Source: Niveispirillum sp943371025 (GTDB taxonomy: Bacteria > Pseudomonadota > Alphaproteobacteria > Azospirillales > Azospirillaceae). From it: DNA of 64,000 bases. Positions 1 to 8,456 of this stretch are shown here, one piece after another (the stretch's first letter is position 1; every line of letters begins with the position of its first letter). The stretch lies in the NCBI GenBank assembly GCA_943371025.1, contig CALRTC020000014.1:75757-139756 (forward strand). Reading direction: 5' to 3'. A program made the translations under genes and the position numbers. The notes beneath the pieces were generated by a model that searched no databases, had not been told where the DNA came from, and saw nothing but the letters and a program-made list of their open reading frames with translations.

Positions 1-828
1 GACAAACAGGGGCGGCGCTTCGCCTTGATCCAGGCGGACGGGGAACTCGATATAGACCTTGGCCCCATCGTCAAAGACCCGCTGCGGCCGCCAGGGCGGA
101 TTGTCGCCAGTGATGGCGTAACGGAAGTGCAGGTTTTCCAAGGACAGGCCGGTGGCGACCGGTTGCGTTGCCGCTGCCTGGCTGTTGCGGCGTTGCAGGG
201 CCAGCAACTGGTCCTGCGGGTAAGTCCAGGACAGCGAGACCATGGCGGTCTGCGGCGTGCTTTCCAGCAGCAGATGATAGGCGCGGCGGTCGGTGGTGAT
301 GACCAGGTTAGTGGTGAGGCTGGCAGCAACCGGCTTCACCAAGACATGTACCCGGCTGGCCTCCCCTGCCCCGCTGCTGGTATCACCGATGATCCAGCGC
401 ACCGTGTCGCCGGCGGAAACGGCGACCAGGGTCTCGCCCGGTTGGAGGGCGATGTCGGTCACCCGTTCCGGGGCAGCGTAGAGCCGGTACAGAGCCCCCT
501 CGGTATAGGGATAGACCTGCATGGCGTTGAGATAACCGCTGCGCGTGGGTTCCAACGTGGCTGCCTTGTTCGCGTCCGTGACACGCTGGGTCGGGAGGCG
601 ATTGTCAGGCGTTACAACGGTCGGCGCGGATGGCAGCGGCTGCAACTGACCGGGCAGCGGCAAGGGGACGGGCTTCTCAATGATTTGGACCGGCAGGGGA
701 GCCTCGGGTTCAACCGTTGCCGCTCGGAAATCGCTCCTGTCATAGGCGATGACGGGCGGTTTCTTGGGTTGACCAGCGCAGGCAGAGAGAATTCCGGCCA
801 TCAGGACCGGCAGGATCAGCTTGGTCAT
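1..828 (-). CDS. trbG: TrbG/VirB9-like conjugal transfer lipoprotein (3' end outside window)
   Basis: Outer-membrane-associated component of the P-type mating-pair formation (type IV secretion) channel, the VirB9 counterpart that joins TrbF and TrbI. The reading frame runs on the minus strand from an ATG at 828 and stays open for 276 codons to position 1, so the C-terminus lies outside the window. It begins with a short hydrophobic signal ending in a lipobox-like LSAC (Cys17). A proline-rich stretch follows, then a beta-rich domain with TrbG-like segments such as LYRLYAAP, IALQPGETL and TDRRAYHL. The start overlaps the trbF stop by ATGA, so the two are translationally coupled. The next gene would be trbI, beyond position 1. 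Confidence 0.93.
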   Translation of the reverse strand, partial: MTKLILPVLMAGILSACAGQPKKPPVIAYDRSDFRAATVEPEAPLPVQIIEKPVPLPLPGQLQPLPSAPTVVTPDNRLPTQRVTDANKAATLEPTRSGYLNAMQVYPYTEGALYRLYAAPERVTDIALQPGETLVAVSAGDTVRWIIGDTSSGAGEASRVHVLVKPVAASLTTNLVITTDRRAYHLLLESTPQTAMVSLSWTYPQDQLLALQRRNSQAAATQPVATGLSLENLHFRYAITGDNPPWRPQRVFDDGAKVYIEFPVRLDQGEAPPLFV

Positions 829-1532
829 GGCGTGTTCCTCGGGGATGGTTGGGCGTCGAACTCCCGCGACCAGTCGATGGCGGTGATGGTGACGCCCAGG
901 GGGTTGCGGGCCAGGGCTTCCGGCGTGCTGGGGGGCCGCAGGCTGACAGTCAGGATCGACGTCCAGCGGTCGGTGCGGACCAAACTGCCGCGCTCGAAAT
1001 GCTGCTCGGTCCATTTGACCTGGAAAGATTGGTCGGACGCGCGGACGATGCTGGTCACCTGCACGGTGACGCTGCTGGTGCCGATCCGGCTGAAAGGATC
1101 GTTGAGCTTGGCCTGTTCGTTGAGGAACAGGGCGGCACGGTCAGCGACGAAATCATAAGCGGCCAACCAGTTCTGCCGCACGAGAACGGGATCGGTGGAA
1201 AGTGACCGGACGTTGCTGATGAAACGACCCAGGTAATAGGCGACCTGGACGTCGGTTGGCTGAAAGGCACTGGCTGCCGGTGCCACGGCACGGGCCTCGC
1301 CCAGCCGGTCGATCTCCACCACATAGGGGATGATCCGACTCTGGCCGGACTGCCAGGCCACGATGCAACCCAACCCCATGGCCAGCCCAATGCTGCCGAA
1401 AGCCATCAGCCGCCAATTCCGGGCCTGGACGCGGGCGCTGCCAATCCGTTCATCCCAGAGCTGGGCAGCCTTCTGGTAGGGCGTCACCGGCTCCGGCGAG
1501 GTGCCGTAACGTTGCAGGGTGCGTTTGAACAT
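825..1532 (-). CDS. trbF: TrbF/VirB8-like conjugal transfer protein
   Basis: Inner-membrane VirB8-family subunit of the conjugation channel, 235 residues. A cytoplasmic N-terminus of about 40 residues is followed by one membrane segment (roughly 41-60) and a periplasmic domain with the typical start IIPYVVEIDRLGEA. A TrbF-like C-terminus follows (segments QNWLAAYDFV and VKWTEQHFERG). The length is normal for the family. It starts two bases after the trbL stop and ends in an ATGA overlap with trbG, inside the uninterrupted trbB-to-trbG operon. Confidence 0.95.
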   Translation of the reverse strand: MFKRTLQRYGTSPEPVTPYQKAAQLWDERIGSARVQARNWRLMAFGSIGLAMGLGCIVAWQSGQSRIIPYVVEIDRLGEARAVAPAASAFQPTDVQVAYYLGRFISNVRSLSTDPVLVRQNWLAAYDFVADRAALFLNEQAKLNDPFSRIGTSSVTVQVTSIVRASDQSFQVKWTEQHFERGSLVRTDRWTSILTVSLRPPSTPEALARNPLGVTITAIDWSREFDAQPSPRNTP

Positions 1533-1534
1533 GG

Positions 1535-2845
1535 TTAATCATCCTTCTGATCGAGGGACGGGGCGGCACTGCCGCCCGACCGGTCCCCATCCTTGATGGC
1601 CTGTTCGGTGCTGTGGCGGCGGGCGCGCGCGGCCTGCTCGGCGCGAAGCTTGCGGGCCCAAACAGGAGCGTTGTCGGTGGAAGCTGGCGACGCTGTGCCA
1701 GCCACCTCCCCACCTGTCTCAGACGAAGGGTCGGGGTTGGTGGACTGGCGACCGAACTGATAGGCCTCGCGCAGCGGTTCGGTCATGCGGTGACCGGCAT
1801 CCTTGGCCTTGCGCACGGTGGCCTCTCCAGCGGCCCGGGCGATACCGCCCACGCCCGACTGTCCAGCGGCCTGCGCAGACTGGTAGGCACCGGAGGCGGC
1901 ACCACCCAGACTGGCGCCCGCTCGCACGGCGGCTAGGCCAGCTCCACCGGCCAGCCGCGCACCCGCGACAGCAGCACCACCCGCCAGCAAAACCGTGCCA
2001 GCGGCGGCACCGGCGGTTCCCAGCGCGGCACCCGCTCCGAGTTGTGGTGCGCCAGACACCAGCCCTGCGGCAATACCGGGACCAAAGATGCTCAGCCCCA
2101 GCAGCGCCAGGGATGCCAGAACCATGGTCATGGCGTCCTCAATCGACGGCGTCTTGCCTGCTAGCGCCTCCGTGAATTCTTGAAAGAAACTGGAGCCGAT
2201 ACCCACAATCACGGCCAGGACCATGATCTTGATGCCGGAGGAGATGACATGACCCAGCACCCGCTCAGCCAGGAAGGCTGTCTTGCTCCATAGAGCAAAG
2301 GGAACCAGGACAAACCCGGCCAGCGAGGTCAGCTTGAATTCCACCAGCGTGATGAAGAGCTGCACCGCCAGGATAAAGAACGCGATCACCACGAAGAACC
2401 AGGCCAGGACCAGGATGGTGAGATGCAGCGCGTTTCCAAAAATCTTGGGAAACCCGATCATGGTCTCCGCCTGCTTGAGCAGCGGATGTGCCGCCTCAAA
2501 CCCTATGGCGGCCAGTTGGCCCGGATGCAGCAGGTCACTGGCCGACAGACCGGAATTCCCCGCCCGCAGCCCCAGTTGGGCAAAGGAGCTGTAAACAGCC
2601 TCGGACAGGGCCTGGAAGTTACCCAGCACCAGCGCGAAGAAGCCGACATAGAGCACCTTGCGGATCAGGCGCGGCATCATTTCGTGATGGCCATCCATGG
2701 CCCAGAACAGACCCGCCAGCACCATGTCGATGGTGATCAGGGTGGCTGTCAGGTAGGCGACATCCCCCGACAGCAGCCCAAAGCCGCTGTCGATGTAGCG
2801 GATGAAGATTTCGGTGAACCGGTCAATGATGCCGAGGTCGCCCAT
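1535..2845 (-). CDS. trbL: TrbL/VirB6-like polytopic conjugal transfer protein
   Basis: Polytopic inner-membrane channel component of the P-type transfer system, 436 residues. The first ~290 residues contain several hydrophobic segments (for example AYLTATLITIDMVLAGLFWA and LTILVLAWFFVVIAFFILAV). A long Ala/Gly-rich stretch (about 265-340) follows, then a charged, low-complexity cytoplasmic tail, as usual for TrbL. It directly follows trbJ with an 11-base gap. Many related operons carry the small entry-exclusion lipoprotein gene trbK here; none is visible. Confidence 0.94.
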   Translation of the reverse strand: MGDLGIIDRFTEIFIRYIDSGFGLLSGDVAYLTATLITIDMVLAGLFWAMDGHHEMMPRLIRKVLYVGFFALVLGNFQALSEAVYSSFAQLGLRAGNSGLSASDLLHPGQLAAIGFEAAHPLLKQAETMIGFPKIFGNALHLTILVLAWFFVVIAFFILAVQLFITLVEFKLTSLAGFVLVPFALWSKTAFLAERVLGHVISSGIKIMVLAVIVGIGSSFFQEFTEALAGKTPSIEDAMTMVLASLALLGLSIFGPGIAAGLVSGAPQLGAGAALGTAGAAAGTVLLAGGAAVAGARLAGGAGLAAVRAGASLGGAASGAYQSAQAAGQSGVGGIARAAGEATVRKAKDAGHRMTEPLREAYQFGRQSTNPDPSSETGGEVAGTASPASTDNAPVWARKLRAEQAARARRHSTEQAIKDGDRSGGSAAPSLDQKDD

Positions 2846-2856
2846 GATGGTTGTCC

Positions 2857-3552
2857 TCAGCGGCTATAAGCGTGACCGTCGCCCAGGAACTGCCGGGTGC
2901 GTTCCCGCGCCATGGCATTGGCCTCGGCAATGGTGGCCTGGGTTTCGGCGTCGGCGCGGTATTGGGCGGCCATCAAGTTCTGCAGCTGCATCTGCTGCTT
3001 GATGGACATGGCGAGGAGCTGGTTACCCGCCTGCTGGGCCTGCAAGCTGCCGTCGGCCCCCTGGCTGCGATTGACCAGATCGGCCAGCAGGGGTGCATCC
3101 GCCTGGATGGCGGTGACGATGCCGGATTGGACCCGGATGGTCTGCTGGTACGCAGCCCTAGCGCTGCGCCATTGGATATCGGCCTGCTGTTCCAGGCTGG
3201 CGGCATCGGCATCGCGGTAAGTACCGGGGTAGGTGCGCTGCCAGGCGGCATCACTGCCGGCAAGGTCAAAGCCGATGCTGTCGGCCTGGATCATCAGCCC
3301 GTCGATACGGTTCAAGGCGCTGGTGATCTGCCCCAGCGACGAATAATCCAGACGCTGAAGCTGCCGGGCCATGTTCTGCAACATGGTGGCCTGATTTTGC
3401 AGGGTGCGGATCTGGTTGTTGATCTGCTCCAGGGCGCGGGCGGCTTGGAGCACATTCTGGGCATGGTTGGCAGGATCATAGACGGTGAAGGCCTCAGCCC
3501 TCCCGATGACAAGGATGAAGGCCACCAGGGCCGCGAACAGCTTGGCGGTCAT
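2857..3552 (-). CDS. trbJ: TrbJ/VirB5-like conjugal transfer protein
   Basis: Periplasmic or pilus-tip-associated VirB5-family protein, 231 residues. The start at 3552 is chosen because it gives a Sec signal peptide (about 21 residues ending in AEA before FTVYDP), lies behind a GAGGAG ribosome site, and overlaps the trbE stop by ATGA. The mature protein is almost entirely helical and coiled-coil (ALEQINNQIRTLQNQATML and similar), typical of TrbJ. FTVYDPANHAQN is a recognisable N-terminal signature. Confidence 0.94.
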   Translation of the reverse strand: MTAKLFAALVAFILVIGRAEAFTVYDPANHAQNVLQAARALEQINNQIRTLQNQATMLQNMARQLQRLDYSSLGQITSALNRIDGLMIQADSIGFDLAGSDAAWQRTYPGTYRDADAASLEQQADIQWRSARAAYQQTIRVQSGIVTAIQADAPLLADLVNRSQGADGSLQAQQAGNQLLAMSIKQQMQLQNLMAAQYRADAETQATIAEANAMARERTRQFLGDGHAYSR

Positions 3553-5975
3553 GGTTTTGTCTCCTCGGGATAGCGGTCCAGAAGCTCGGCCGCCCAATCC
3601 AGGCCTTTGGCGCGCAGCCATGAGGCGGCAAAGCCACCCTGCCCGGCCTCAGCTAGAAGCTGGTCGATCAGCACCTGCGAAGCCGGGTCCGAGGCCGCGC
3701 AGAAGGCCTTGGCCACAGGTCCAAGCCCCAACTGGAACAGCCGGTTGCCGCGCCTGGATTGCAGGTAGTAATCCCGCTTGGGCGTGGCCTGGGCGATCAG
3801 GCCAATCTGCCGGTCGTTGAGCCCGAAGGCGGCATAGACGGCCCTGGCCTGCGGTTCGATGGCGCGGTCATTGGGCAGGAAGATGCGCTGCGGACAGCTT
3901 TCAATCAGGGCCGGGGCAATGAGGCTGCCAGCGATATCGGCCAGCGACTGGGTGGCGAACAGCACCGCGACATTGCGTTTGCGCAGGACTTTCAGCCATT
4001 CCCGGATCCGGGCGGCGAAAGCGGGGTTGTCGAGATAGACCCAGGCCTCATCCAGGATCAGCAGGGTGGGCGCGCCCGTGAAGCGCTCCTCCTGCCGATG
4101 GAAAAGATAGGTGAGCACGGGCAGCACGGCCCCTGCCCGGTGCAGCAGCGCCTCCATCTCGAAGCACTGCACGGCGGCCAAGTCCAGCCCATCGGATGCT
4201 GCGTCCAGCAGGGCACCGTGCGGCCCCTCCAGCGTGTAGGGTTGCAAGGCAGCTTTCAGCGGGTTGGATTGCAGCAGCAGGGACAGGCCGGTCAGGGTGC
4301 GCTGTTCTGGTGGTGCCCCGGCCAGGCTGTTCAGCGCCGACCAGACGAGGTCCTTGATCTCCGGCGACACCGCGACCTGTTCATGGTCCAGCAGACCAAC
4401 AATCCAATCCGCGGCCCAGGCCCGCTGGTCGGGATCGTCGATGCGGCGCAGAGGCTGGAAGGACAGATCGCCCGTCTGGCCTAGCGCGTGGTGGCGACCA
4501 CCCATAGCCTGGGTAGCGGCTCGGGCAGAGTTGCCCTTGTCGAAGATATAGACCTGCGCACCGGGATAGCGGCGGAACTGCATCGCCATCAGAGACAGCA
4601 GCACCGACTTGCCCGCGCCCGTCGGCCCCACCACCAGCATGTGCCCGACATCGCCGACATGGGTGGAAAAGCGGAACGGTGTCGCGCCGCTGGTCTCGGC
4701 CTGGAACAGCGCCGGGCCATTGAGGTGGCCATTGCAGGCAGGCCCTGCCCAGGTTGCCGACAGCGGCATCAGATGGACAAGGTTCAGGCTGTGAACCAGC
4801 GGTTGGCGCACATTGGCATAGACATGGCCGGGCAGGCTGCCCAACCAGGCTTCCACGGCGTTGATCCGCTCGGGGATGATGGTAAAGCCAAGCCCCGTCA
4901 GCACCCGCTCGACAGAGGCGAGCTTATCATCCGCCGACTGCGGGTCAGTATCCCAGACCGTGACGGTGGTGGTCAGGTGGCCATAGGCGACATGGTCGGC
5001 GCCAAGCGATTGCAGCGCCTCATCAACATCCATGGCCTTATTATCGGCATCGCTGTCCAGCAGGGTTGAGGGCTCATTGGTCATCACCTCGCGCAACAGC
5101 GCACCGATGGATTTGCGCTTGGCGAACCAGTGGCGACGCAGACGGTTCAAGGTCCGGGTGGCCTGCTCTTTATCCAGCGGGATCCAGCGGGTGACCCAGC
5201 GATAGGGGAAATCCAGATGGTTCAGCCCATCCAGCAGGCCGGGCCGCGTCTGGTTGGGAAAGCCCAGCACCGACAGGACCCGCAGATGCCGCTCGCCCAA
5301 CATCGGCTCCAGCCCGCCCAACAAGGCCGTGTCCACTAAGACCCCGTCGAGATAGAGCGGCACGTCCGGCACGGCGACAGGATGCCGCCGGGTGGAAATA
5401 CAGCCATGCAGATAGGTCAGCGTCTCCGCATCATCCAGATCATGCTGCTCGGGCAGGATGGTTTGCAGCAAACCCGCCAGCCGGAAAAATTCCTGCTGGA
5501 ACTGATCCAGTTCCAGCCGCCAGTCACGACGGCCACCCGTTACCTGCCCACCATCCAGCAAGGCATTGCTGGCGCGGGCCTGAGTGTCGGGCGGCGGCAG
5601 ATAGAGGATTGTCAGGTGGTAGACACTCTCATAGTGGCTGCCCGCCTGTTCGAACCCGGCCCGGCGTTCTTGATCGACCAGCCAGGACGTGGCATCGGGA
5701 AAGGTACCGTCGGGATAGCCCGACGTCGGCACCCGTTCGGCCTCAAAGAACAATGCCCAGCCCGATCCCATTCGCCGCAGGGCATTGTTGGTGCGCGCGG
5801 CCAACGCGACCAGTTCCGCCTCCGTGGCGGAATCCAGGTCCGGCCCGCGATAACGCAGGGTGCGCTGGAAACTGCCATCCTTGTTCAACACGGTGCCGGG
5901 GGCGACCAGTGCCGCCCAAGGCAGATGATCGGCCAGCCGGTCGGGCCGGGGGCGGTATTCTCGCAGGTTCAGCAT
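3549..5975 (-). CDS. trbE: TrbE/VirB4-like transfer ATPase
   Basis: Cytoplasmic, membrane-associated ATPase energising pilus assembly and substrate transfer (VirB4 family), 808 residues. The start at 5975 (MLNLREYRPRPDRLADHLPW) is the family-typical N-terminus and sits behind GGGAGG. Walker A GPTGAGKS is near residue 450 and Walker B LLILDEAW near 640, followed by a VLFATQSLADI segment. The reading frame stays open well upstream, but that part overlaps trbD and is not TrbE. It overlaps trbD by 7 bases and trbJ by 4. Confidence 0.96.
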   Translation of the reverse strand: MLNLREYRPRPDRLADHLPWAALVAPGTVLNKDGSFQRTLRYRGPDLDSATEAELVALAARTNNALRRMGSGWALFFEAERVPTSGYPDGTFPDATSWLVDQERRAGFEQAGSHYESVYHLTILYLPPPDTQARASNALLDGGQVTGGRRDWRLELDQFQQEFFRLAGLLQTILPEQHDLDDAETLTYLHGCISTRRHPVAVPDVPLYLDGVLVDTALLGGLEPMLGERHLRVLSVLGFPNQTRPGLLDGLNHLDFPYRWVTRWIPLDKEQATRTLNRLRRHWFAKRKSIGALLREVMTNEPSTLLDSDADNKAMDVDEALQSLGADHVAYGHLTTTVTVWDTDPQSADDKLASVERVLTGLGFTIIPERINAVEAWLGSLPGHVYANVRQPLVHSLNLVHLMPLSATWAGPACNGHLNGPALFQAETSGATPFRFSTHVGDVGHMLVVGPTGAGKSVLLSLMAMQFRRYPGAQVYIFDKGNSARAATQAMGGRHHALGQTGDLSFQPLRRIDDPDQRAWAADWIVGLLDHEQVAVSPEIKDLVWSALNSLAGAPPEQRTLTGLSLLLQSNPLKAALQPYTLEGPHGALLDAASDGLDLAAVQCFEMEALLHRAGAVLPVLTYLFHRQEERFTGAPTLLILDEAWVYLDNPAFAARIREWLKVLRKRNVAVLFATQSLADIAGSLIAPALIESCPQRIFLPNDRAIEPQARAVYAAFGLNDRQIGLIAQATPKRDYYLQSRRGNRLFQLGLGPVAKAFCAASDPASQVLIDQLLAEAGQGGFAASWLRAKGLDWAAELLDRYPEETKP

Positions 5976-6232
5976 GACCAGCCTCCCGCTTGGCGCAGGT
6001 GGCGGGCCAGGATGGCAGCGATGTGGGGGTCGCGGCGGCTGACCAGCACGGCCAGGCTGTGCCCGCCCAGGGCCAGCAGCAGCCCCGCCAGCCATTGCTG
6101 AAGCCCGAGACCGATGGCAGCAGCGATGGTGCCGTTGAGGATGGCCAATGCACGAGGGGCACCGCCCAGCCGGATCGGCTCGGTCAGCGCCCGGTGCAAC
6201 GGTACGGTAAAACCTTCGGGCAGGTCCTTCAT
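5969..6232 (-). CDS. trbD: TrbD/VirB3-like conjugal transfer protein
   Basis: Small inner-membrane subunit (VirB3 family) that works with the TrbE ATPase, 87 residues. It starts at 6232 with MKDLPEGFTVPLHRALTEP, a clear TrbD N-terminus. A hydrophobic hairpin covers about residues 28-60 (LAILNGTIAAAIGLGLQQWL then LLLALGGHSLAVLV). It ends DPHIAAILARHL, typical of the family. It overlaps the trbC stop by ATGA and the trbE start by 7 bases. Confidence 0.92.
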   Translation of the reverse strand: MKDLPEGFTVPLHRALTEPIRLGGAPRALAILNGTIAAAIGLGLQQWLAGLLLALGGHSLAVLVSRRDPHIAAILARHLRQAGGWSC

Positions 6233-6552
6233 GGCAGCAGCGCCCCGCCGCCGAAGGAGAAGAAGGACAGGAAGAAGCTGGAGGCGGCAAAGGCCACCGA
6301 CAGCCCAAAGACGATCTGGATCATCCGCCGGAAGCCACCCGAGGTTTCCCCAAAGGCCAGGGTCAGACCCGTGGTGATGATGATGATCACCGCCACGATC
6401 TTGGCGACGGGGCCCTGGACGGAATCCAGGATGCGCTGAAGCGGGTCCTCCCAGGGCATGCCTGATCCGGCGGCATAGGCAGGTGCCGCCAGCAGCATGG
6501 CCATGCCGGCAAAAGCCAGGGAACGCAGACGGGACACGCGGAACGGTCGCAT
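6229..6552 (-). CDS. trbC: TrbC/VirB2-like prepilin
   Basis: Precursor of the conjugative pilus subunit, 107 residues. A long signal sequence ends around residue 27 (AAPAYAA before GSGMPWED). Two membrane helices follow, KIVAVIIIITTGLTLAFG and IVFGLSVAFAASSFFLSFF, the VirB2/TrbC pilin layout. RP4 TrbC is cyclised after processing by TraF, and a traF gene lies at 17.2-17.7 kb, so the same maturation is plausible. It starts 12 bases after trbB and overlaps trbD by four. Confidence 0.93.
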   Translation of the reverse strand: MRPFRVSRLRSLAFAGMAMLLAAPAYAAGSGMPWEDPLQRILDSVQGPVAKIVAVIIIITTGLTLAFGETSGGFRRMIQIVFGLSVAFAASSFFLSFFSFGGGALLP

Positions 6553-6564
6553 GATGATCTCCTA

Positions 6565-7533
6565 TCAAAACTGTTGAAGGTCGGCCGGACCCAGGATGAC
6601 GATCCGGTAATCGCCATGGGCGTCGAGCCCATCGGTGCGGGCGATAGCGTCCACCCGGCGCTGACCGCCGCGCGACTGGATATGGACGATCAGGTCCACC
6701 GCCTCGGCGATCAGGCGGCGGGGCACGGTAACCACCGCCTCCTGCGCCAACTGTTCCAACCGGTAGAGGGCGGCCTGGGCGGAGTTGGCGTGCAGGGTAG
6801 CGATGCCACCGGGATGGCCGGTGTTCCAGGCCTTGAGCAGGTCGAGCGCTTCCCCGCCCCGGACCTCGCCCACGATGATCCTGTCGGGCCGCAGCCGCAG
6901 GGTGGAGCGCACCAGATCGCGCAGGCTGACCACGCCCGGCCGCGTGCGCAGCGCTACACAGTCCGCAGCAGCACATTGCAGTTCGCGCGTATCCTCGATC
7001 AGCACCAGGCGTTCATTGGTCTCGGCCAGTTCTGCCAGCAGCGCATTGGTCAGGGTGGTCTTGCCGGACGCGGTGCCGCCTGCCACAAGAATGTTACAGC
7101 GCGCCCGGACGGCCCGACGCAAGGCATCGGCCTGCAAGGGCGACAGGATGCCATCGGTGACATAGTCGGCCAGGGTCAGGATGCGCGCCGCCGGTTTGCG
7201 GATGACAAAGCAGGGGGCCGTCACCACGGGCGGCAACAACCCCTCGAACCGTTCGCCAGTTGGCAGTTCCGCCGACAGAATGGGCCGGTCGGCATGGGTT
7301 TCGGCACCGACATGTGAGGCGACCAGCCGGATCAGCCTTTCCACCTCCTCAGGCGGAACCTGCATGCCGGTGGCGGCAATCCCCGGCCCGGCCCGTTCCA
7401 GGCGCAGCATCCCGTCGGGATTGACCATGACCTCGGTCACGCTCGGATCATCCAGGGCGGCGGCGATATCCGGCCCCAGGGCGGTGCGCAGCATGGAATG
7501 GCGGCGTTCGTCCGCCTCGCGCTTGGGGTTCAT
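6565..7533 (-). CDS. trbB: TrbB/VirB11-like transfer ATPase
   Basis: Hexameric traffic ATPase of the VirB11/TrbB family at the cytoplasmic face of the channel, 322 residues. An N-terminal domain (residues 1-130) leads into Walker A GGTASGKTT (about 152-160), an Asp box LIEDTRELQ (about 177-186), and a Walker B/His-box region RIIVGEVRGGEALDLL and GIATLHANS (about 215-245). The start overlaps the upstream copG stop by ATGA. This is the first structural gene of the trb operon. Confidence 0.96.
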   Translation of the reverse strand: MNPKREADERRHSMLRTALGPDIAAALDDPSVTEVMVNPDGMLRLERAGPGIAATGMQVPPEEVERLIRLVASHVGAETHADRPILSAELPTGERFEGLLPPVVTAPCFVIRKPAARILTLADYVTDGILSPLQADALRRAVRARCNILVAGGTASGKTTLTNALLAELAETNERLVLIEDTRELQCAAADCVALRTRPGVVSLRDLVRSTLRLRPDRIIVGEVRGGEALDLLKAWNTGHPGGIATLHANSAQAALYRLEQLAQEAVVTVPRRLIAEAVDLIVHIQSRGGQRRVDAIARTDGLDAHGDYRIVILGPADLQQF

Positions 7534-7928
7534 GCTGCGCCCTCCCGGCTGGCGGACAGGGTGCGGGTGGGGGCAGCCATCTGGCGGCCCACCTGGTCGA
7601 TGAATTTCTGAAACCGCTCCTTGCCCACGGCATGGGCGGCCCGGTCGGGTTCGGGCACCGGGGCCGTGACGGTCAGTTGGTAGCGGACATAGAGGGCCAG
7701 GCTTTCCAGCAGCACCTGCACATCACGCTCGATCCGCTCCAACTGCCGCCCCTGCCGGTCCAGCCGGATACGTAGCGCCTCCTCGATGCCATTGGCCCCC
7801 CGCCGGGAAAGGTATTGGCGCAGGGCATCGGCGACGATGGCGGATTTGGTCGTGCCCGGCTTGGCGGCGAGTGCCTCCAGCTGGATCGACAGTTCATCAT
7901 CGAGATAGAGGTGATGGCGGGGTTTCAT
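7530..7928 (-). CDS. CopG-type ribbon-helix-helix regulator of the transfer operon
   Basis: Predicted DNA-binding protein, 132 residues. The first ~45 residues form a ribbon-helix-helix fold: a basic strand (KPRHHLYLDDELSIQLE) followed by two helices (AAKPGTTKSAIVADALRQYL). The remaining ~85 residues are charged helices of unknown role (ALRIRLDRQGRQLERIERDV). It is translationally coupled to trbB and sits between traG and trbB, its usual place in this ICE family. Autoregulation of the trb operon is likely, since an inverted repeat lies immediately in front of its start (7938-7956); this is inference. Confidence 0.85.
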   Translation of the reverse strand: MKPRHHLYLDDELSIQLEALAAKPGTTKSAIVADALRQYLSRRGANGIEEALRIRLDRQGRQLERIERDVQVLLESLALYVRYQLTVTAPVPEPDRAAHAVGKERFQKFIDQVGRQMAAPTRTLSASREGAA

Positions 7929-7937
7929 GGCCCGGCT

Positions 7938-7956
7938 CCAACAACGAGAATGTTGG
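7938..7956. promoter_or_regulatory. Inverted repeat in front of copG-trbB, candidate operator
   Basis: CCAACA and TGTTGG are separated by seven bases (ACGAGAA), ten bases upstream of the copG start. It overlaps the region expected to hold the promoter or leader of the copG-trb operon. Ribbon-helix-helix proteins bind short palindromes of this size, so autorepression by the CopG-like protein is the simplest reading. No binding data are implied. Confidence 0.45.
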
Positions 7957-8121
7957 TGCCAAGCGTGGGACAGAGCGGCGGAATCTCTTATGGCCGTTAC
8001 CTACGCCCTTGCGCGATCTGCCCCTGTCCATCCAGGTAACTGGTCAGCGGCGGATCATTCAGGGTAAAGGCTTGGAAATCGGGCACTCTGTTGGTGCCTG
8101 CAACGTAGCACGGATTGAGAG

Positions 8122-8409
8122 ATGACGGAAAAGATCAGCAAGGACGACCTGGCCGCCATCGTGGCTGAGGTCACGGGCAGCACCAAGGTCAGCGGCAAGG
8201 AAGCCGTAGAGCGTATCCTGGGCGCCATTGCCACCGGCCTGAAGGATGGCAAGGAGATCAATCTGGCTGGCTTTGGCAAGTTCACGGCGCAGCAGGTGCC
8301 GGAACGTCAGGGCCGCAACCCCCAGACGGGGGCGCCGACCACCATTGCCGCCCAGACCAAGGCCAAATTCTCGCCGGCCAAGGCTCTGAAGGATGTGCTG
8401 AACGGCTGA
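8122..8409 (+). CDS. HU-family DNA-binding protein
   Basis: Nucleoid-type DNA-bending protein of the HU/IHF family, 95 residues (MTEKISKDDLAAIVAEVTG start). It has the helical dimerisation region, the signature INLAGFGKFTAQQVPERQGRNPQTG around residues 46-70 with the proline of the DNA-intercalating arm, and a helical C-terminus. It is the only plus-strand gene between traG and copG and converges on traG, from which a hairpin terminator separates it. It probably has its own promoter; GTTACCT (7996-8002) and AGGTAAC (8034-8040) form an inverted pair upstream. An architectural role at oriT, integration or transfer promoters is possible but inferred. Confidence 0.93.
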   Translation: MTEKISKDDLAAIVAEVTGSTKVSGKEAVERILGAIATGLKDGKEINLAGFGKFTAQQVPERQGRNPQTGAPTTIAAQTKAKFSPAKALKDVLNG

Positions 8410-8416
8410 TCCTGAT

Positions 8417-8444
8417 GGCGATGCCCACACAGTTGGGCATCGCC
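8417..8444. terminator. Bidirectional hairpin between HU and traG
   Basis: Two perfect 11-base arms, GGCGATGCCCA (8417-8427) and TGGGCATCGCC (8434-8444), with a 6-base loop, lie in the 47-base gap between the convergent stop codons of the HU gene and traG. There is no long T tract on either side, but the position and symmetry fit a shared transcription end. Confidence 0.7.
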
Positions 8445-8456
8445 CATCCAGCTCTG

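Noticed and set aside
25..1158. Long plus-strand open frame opposite trbG/trbF
   Set aside because: It lies antisense to two clear transfer genes, has no family resemblance, and is an expected by-product of high GC content.
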